From positions 62,001 to 126,000 of the forward strand of contig NW_023501165.1 in NCBI RefSeq assembly GCF_014066305.1: a stretch of DNA of 64,000 nucleotides, in the 5' to 3' direction. The notes under the pieces were generated by a model. It was not told the origin of the DNA. It did no database searches and saw only the letters and a list, made by a program, of their open reading frames with translations. This document shows, piece after piece, positions 61,216 through 64,000 of the stretch (position 1 is the stretch's first letter; every line of letters starts with the position of its first letter). The position numbers were made by a program, and so were the translations under genes. This stretch comes from Letharia columbiana. Lineage: Eukaryota > Ascomycota > Lecanoromycetes > Lecanorales > Parmeliaceae.

Positions 61216-61533
61216 TTATATTAATATATTAATAAAGACTATAATTAACTTAATTAAATAGCGAAATATCTTTAATATAAAGATAGAATTTATAGAGCTT
61301 AACTATTACGTTAAATTTAAAGTTAAATAATTCTAATTTTAAAATAAATAAAAGATTCGATATTATAAATATAGAGTTAGAAGATTTAAGATAGTCTTAT
61401 AGCTTCGTGATATATCGTACGAAAGTCGGTTCTTATTAATGTAGATAGATATCTAGTGAATTCGATCTTTATTTTGTATGTTAAGACAAGGTAGACACAT
61501 CGAATCTCCATGTGCTCACTTCTATATCTAGCT
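61216..61533. other. Compartment boundary and 3' flank of the methyltransferase gene
   Basis: Up to about 61,385 the DNA is RIPed; from about 61,400 TpG and CpA reappear (for example ttcgtgatatatcg, then ttttgtatgttaagacaagg). The segment 61,400-61,533 is probably the 3' untranslated region of the gene. Short open frames here overlap the coding exon antisense and are rejected. Confidence 0.6.
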
Positions 61534-62692
61534 TCACCCATCTTTCCTTCCAACACAGACAACCAACTCCCAGTCCACATACCACCCTTTCCTCGCATTC
61601 TCCGCTGCTTCTGCCAAGCGCTCTCTGTACCATTTCTTATCCTCCTGGTTCTTTATCACGTCGCCGATAGCTGCCCACCCAATCAAGCAATCCTCGTTCC
61701 ATGGTTTGCGGTAAACCGGGAGCGGAGCCTGCGTCACGTAATCGAGGACCTCTAGGCCGCATTGTTCGAACTGGGCCGGCAAAGAGTTGATCCATCTGGT
61801 AGGATGTAGAGGGTCAGTTTGAATAATTTGAATGCCTAGACCTTCGACGCAGGCACAAACCCAGGGCTTGAAGAAGAAAGAGCAGTGACTGACCTGACTT
61901 CCGGGAACAACGACCTATGGTAGCATGTGACCTGCGTATGTGGATCATCGCTCTTCTCCGCCTTCTCTGGAAACTTGGACATCCAGTCCCTTTCAACCCA
62001 CTGCAAACAACCACCCGGCTCTGATCAAAGTCAGCTTCAAATCTCCTGGCTGAATGCTTGATCCTTCCCTTAGCTCTAGGATCACAGCTATTCTACGAAG
62101 ACCACCTTGCTCGGGACTATGTTTGACTCACTAAGCATTCCCTTCAAGTTATTCACCACAACTTGCACGTTATCATCACTAGCTATCGTCATAAAAAATC
62201 TCAGATGTACCACGTCGTATTTCCCCTCAAGTTCCTTCGGCAGCGGTTTAAAGATGTCGAGTTTAGATAGCGACACGTTCGGCCCATACCATTCCTGGGG
62301 CGGGTATTGCTCGTCCGAAATATCATATCCATCGATGTGAGCTTGTGGCAGCTCGCGGGTGAGCTCCCCGATCCAAATCCTAGCGGGCGGCATTTAGTAA
62401 GTGGAGCGAGAACAAACTGTGAGCACATAGCCGCAAGAGAATCTACATACCCTGTGCCGGTGCCAACATCCGCAATACGCAATTGTTCTTGGTCCTTTAT
62501 AGCGCTTGGTAGCTTGATCGATGGATGGAGCAAGAAGCCGAATTGGGCATGGATGAGGAGGTGGAGCATTGCAAGTCTGTAGAGCGATTAGTGATTCAGA
62601 GTGGCATTGTTTCTGTGTAGGTACCTTGCGGAGGCGTAGTAGTTGCGCCCCAGCATATACGGATCTTCACTTGAGGTATTGGAGTTAGACAT
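61534..62692 (-). CDS. LaeA/UMTA-type SAM-dependent methyltransferase, five exons
   Basis: Predicted exons (minus strand): 62,692-62,625; 62,576-62,451; 62,379-62,132; 62,020-61,894; 61,795-61,534. Together they give 831 nt and 276 residues; all four introns are GT-AG (48, 71, 111 and 98 bp), with CTAAT or CTGAC branch-like sites in three. The start gives MSNSNTSSEDPYMLGRNYYA. The class I methyltransferase fold is visible: motif I DVGTGTG at residues 59-65, an acidic residue D84 after the second strand, YDVVHLRFF at 119-127, LKPGG at 147-151 followed by LQWVE. These belong to the fungal family that includes the secondary-metabolism regulator LaeA and UMTA-like enzymes, for which the substrate is usually unknown. 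At 276 residues it is at the short end of the family, and whether it regulates or modifies a metabolite cannot be told. Its stop lies about 150 bp from the RIPed compartment. Confidence 0.88.
61796..61893 (-). other. Intron 4 of the methyltransferase gene
   Basis: 98 bp, donor GTCAGT, acceptor ACCAG, branch-like CTGAC. Joins ...FPEVR to WINSLPAQFE; nearer acceptors would shift the frame or leave an intron under 35 bp. Confidence 0.8.
62021..62131 (-). other. Intron 3 of the methyltransferase gene
   Basis: 111 bp, donor GTGAGT, acceptor GATCAG, branch-like CTGAC 13 bases upstream of the acceptor. Splicing restores LKPGG. Confidence 0.85.
62380..62450 (-). other. Intron 2 of the methyltransferase gene
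   Basis: 71 bp, donor GTATGT, acceptor GCTAG. It falls inside the last Gly codon of SAM motif I, restoring DVGTGTG then IWIGEL. Confidence 0.85.
62577..62624 (-). other. Intron 1 of the methyltransferase gene
   Basis: 48 bp, donor GTACCT, acceptor CTACAG, branch-like ACTAATC. Splicing joins AG|A into an Arg codon and keeps the frame. Confidence 0.8.
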
Positions 62693-63010
62693 TGTGCAGT
62701 TGAGTGGAATGAAGCCTGTTTGGCTGTCGGAGTGAATGTGGTATCAGGATTTCAAAGGTAGTCGGGCTCATGAGAAGTGAATACGACATAGGTACCTAGC
62801 ATAAGGGACCGGAACTCAAGCCCGGGTGCAGGGATGTGCACGACATAATCATGCAGAAATCCTCGCTCCTCTGAAAACCCTACATGCAAGATGTCATCAT
62901 CCTCGGGATGGAGTTTTCTCAATTCATTCCCACGGATGTGCTTGACTGACCAGATTACGAATGAAAACAAAACAACGCAAAAAGCTTGTCCTCTGTATTC
63001 GGAACGCCTA
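62693..63010. other. Intergenic region between transporter and methyltransferase
   Basis: 318 bp holding the transporter's 3' end and the promoter of the methyltransferase gene. A 72-codon minus-strand frame (62,752-62,970) is present but resembles no family and would sit in the leader. No clear TATA box. Confidence 0.6.
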
Positions 63011-64000
63011 TTATATAACTCTAGGCTCTTCTATACTCCCCGCACTCGTCATGACTCTCAGCCCTCCCTCATTAGACGACAAGCTCTGAAAGGACCATCT
63101 CCTTATCTCCGCCCCTTTCCACATCAACAAGGCAACCCCCCCGTACGCAAAAACCGAAAGAATCGCAGCCATCCCAAGACACCAGCCCGTTCCAACTTTA
63201 ATTATCCACGCAGGCACGAAAAAAGGAAGTGTCAAACTAAACGCCAGCCTATACACCCCCATGATAGCAGCGGACTCTGACGCATGTCCTTTGAAGCATT
63301 CAATGATATAATTGACTGTGACAGGTATTATGGCGTTCGTCGCAAATCCACCCAAGAAGTTGGCGAGCGCAAGAACCATGTAGTGCAGGTGGTATTGCAA
63401 GGAGGCGCCATACAGGCCAAGAGCGATGGGTAGGACAACGAGACCCGGTAGCCAGAGTGTGTGGAGTCTGTATTCGGGCTGCCAGATGCCGCCCTTACGG
63501 TGGCAGATCCAGAGAGGGATGCGGTCGTTCGCGAAATGCCCATAAAGTTGGGCTATGATGACGCCGAACCAGAGGCACAAGATGACTTTTTAAATATCAG
63601 TGAATTTTCACGATTGGGGAATCGATGAGATGTGACTTGCACTCTGCATTCTGCACGGGTGTGAAAGCGTAGCCGCCCATTACGACAGGATCTTGTAGGA
63701 AGACTGTTAGGATGATGTTGAAGAATGCGGCGAAGCCAAAGTCGATGAGGGTCAAGGCGCCGCAGAGAATGGTGACGGGGCAGATGCCAATAAGGAAAGA
63801 GTTGCAGAAGATCTGAAACTGAATGGGCCTGTTAATCTCTTGATCATCCGAATTTGAAAGATAGATTAGTGTTCCCTGGTGCTTTGCGGCAGGACCTTCT
63901 CCGAAACATGGATACGAGTATGTTTGAAGGACTGACTTACAGTTTCGGCCATCGATATTGATGGAATCATGCGAGCTCCACAGAAGAATGTCGCTACCCT
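63011..64000 (-). CDS. Major facilitator superfamily transporter, C-terminal part (runs off the right edge)
   Basis: Last exon 63,585-63,011 (190 residues plus stop); upstream exon from 63,641 to beyond 64,000. The visible protein carries at least six hydrophobic segments: around ICPVTILCGALTLIDFG, FFNIILTVFLQ, CLWFGVIIAQLYG, LPGLVVLPIALGLYG, MVLALANFLGGFATNAIIP, then LAFSLTLPFFVPAW and GMAAILSVFAYGGVALL. This is the C-terminal half of a 12-helix fungal MFS permease of the general drug/toxin-transporter type; substrate unknown. The exon junction needs a GC donor (see intron entry). A GTAAGT with a CTAATC and an AG at 63,837 could mark another intron (63,837-63,940), but the sequence also reads through openly, so the first exon is uncertain. 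Same strand as the methyltransferase, 318 bp upstream of it. Confidence 0.8.
63586..63640 (-). other. GC-AG intron of the transporter gene
   Basis: 55 bp, donor GCAAGT after GAGT, acceptor AAAAAG, branch-like ACTGAT. It joins ...PVQNAEF to ILCLWFG in frame. Nearby GT donors put the exons out of frame, and without splicing the frame stops at TGA in 63,600-63,605. Confidence 0.75.

Larger units (their letters stand above)
1..61385. other. AT-rich, RIP-degraded repeat compartment
   Basis: Long uninterrupted tracts are built from A, T, CpT/ApG and CpG-containing words, while CpA, TpG, CpC and GpG are nearly missing. Recognisable coding relics carry stops at positions expected for Gln and Trp codons, and Tyr or Asn where Cys, His or Asp belong. 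This fits RIP, the premeiotic defence of ascomycetes that mutates duplicated DNA. Composition changes sharply near 61,385-61,400, where ordinary genic sequence starts. Lightly mutated islands (3,770-5,100; 24,880-24,945; 27,857-28,452; 29,704-31,993) stand out inside it. Such compartments are usually heterochromatic; that is inference here. Confidence 0.95.

Noticed and set aside
1..61385. Subtelomere or centromere
   Set aside because: AT-rich nested retroelements would fit either, but no TTAGGG-type array is present and chromatin state cannot be read from sequence.
61510..62582. Plus-strand ORFs of 77-91 codons and other minus-strand frames
   Set aside because: Shadows of the methyltransferase exons or read-through into introns; the spliced model explains the conserved motifs.
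62752..62970. 72-codon minus-strand ORF between the two genes
   Set aside because: No recognisable family, and it sits where the methyltransferase promoter and leader should be; kept only as a note.
62891..63543. 129-codon plus-strand and 71-codon minus-strand ORFs
   Set aside because: Out-of-frame shadows of the transporter's last exon.

Overview
This looks like chromosomal DNA of a filamentous ascomycete (Pezizomycotina) whose genome is split into AT-rich and GC-balanced compartments. From the left edge to about 61,385 nearly everything is repeat sequence wrecked by C-to-T/G-to-A transitions. CpA/TpG and CpC/GpG are almost absent while TpA, CpT and CpG persist, and stops sit where CAA, CAG or TGG codons would be. 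This is the signature of repeat-induced point mutation (RIP). Because TG is so rare, ATG-initiated ORFs hardly exist there. From about 61,400 onward the composition is normal and two intron-bearing genes follow.

Layout. 1-13,000: a Helitron-like element, two tail-to-tail short LTR elements (2,825-5,385), a TIR element (5,406-10,389) holding at least five other elements, and a decayed stretch of unknown coding content. 13,000-23,935: an LTR scrap, a small TIR element, a minisatellite, then a chromodomain Gypsy retrotransposon. That Gypsy is interrupted by a short LTR element (5-bp target duplication), which itself carries a piggyBac transposase relic, and by a Helitron inside its chromodomain. 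23,936-39,228: fragments of the same families plus three lightly mutated (young) elements at 24.88, 27.86 and 29.70 kb. 39,229-60,738: a minus-strand Gypsy element split by a plus-strand copy of the same family, which is itself split by a third, distinct chromodomain Gypsy.

The most coherent repeat system is a Helitron-like family with at least fourteen copies or pieces. Its copies start TC (TT after RIP), end in CTCG/CTTG about 11 bases after a hairpin, and sit exactly between A and T with no target duplication. The long form carries a tandem array (about 254-bp period in the youngest copy) whose unit number differs between copies.

Genes. On the minus strand, a five-exon gene encodes a 276-residue LaeA/UMTA-type SAM-dependent methyltransferase (61,534-62,692). 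Upstream of it, on the same strand, is the C-terminal half of a major facilitator transporter (63,011 to beyond the right edge) with a likely GC-AG intron. A methyltransferase of this type next to a transporter is common in secondary-metabolite or accessory regions, but two genes do not prove a cluster. No rRNA, tRNA, CRISPR or telomere repeat was seen. Repeat boundaries were found by eye; those given as approximate may shift by tens of bases.
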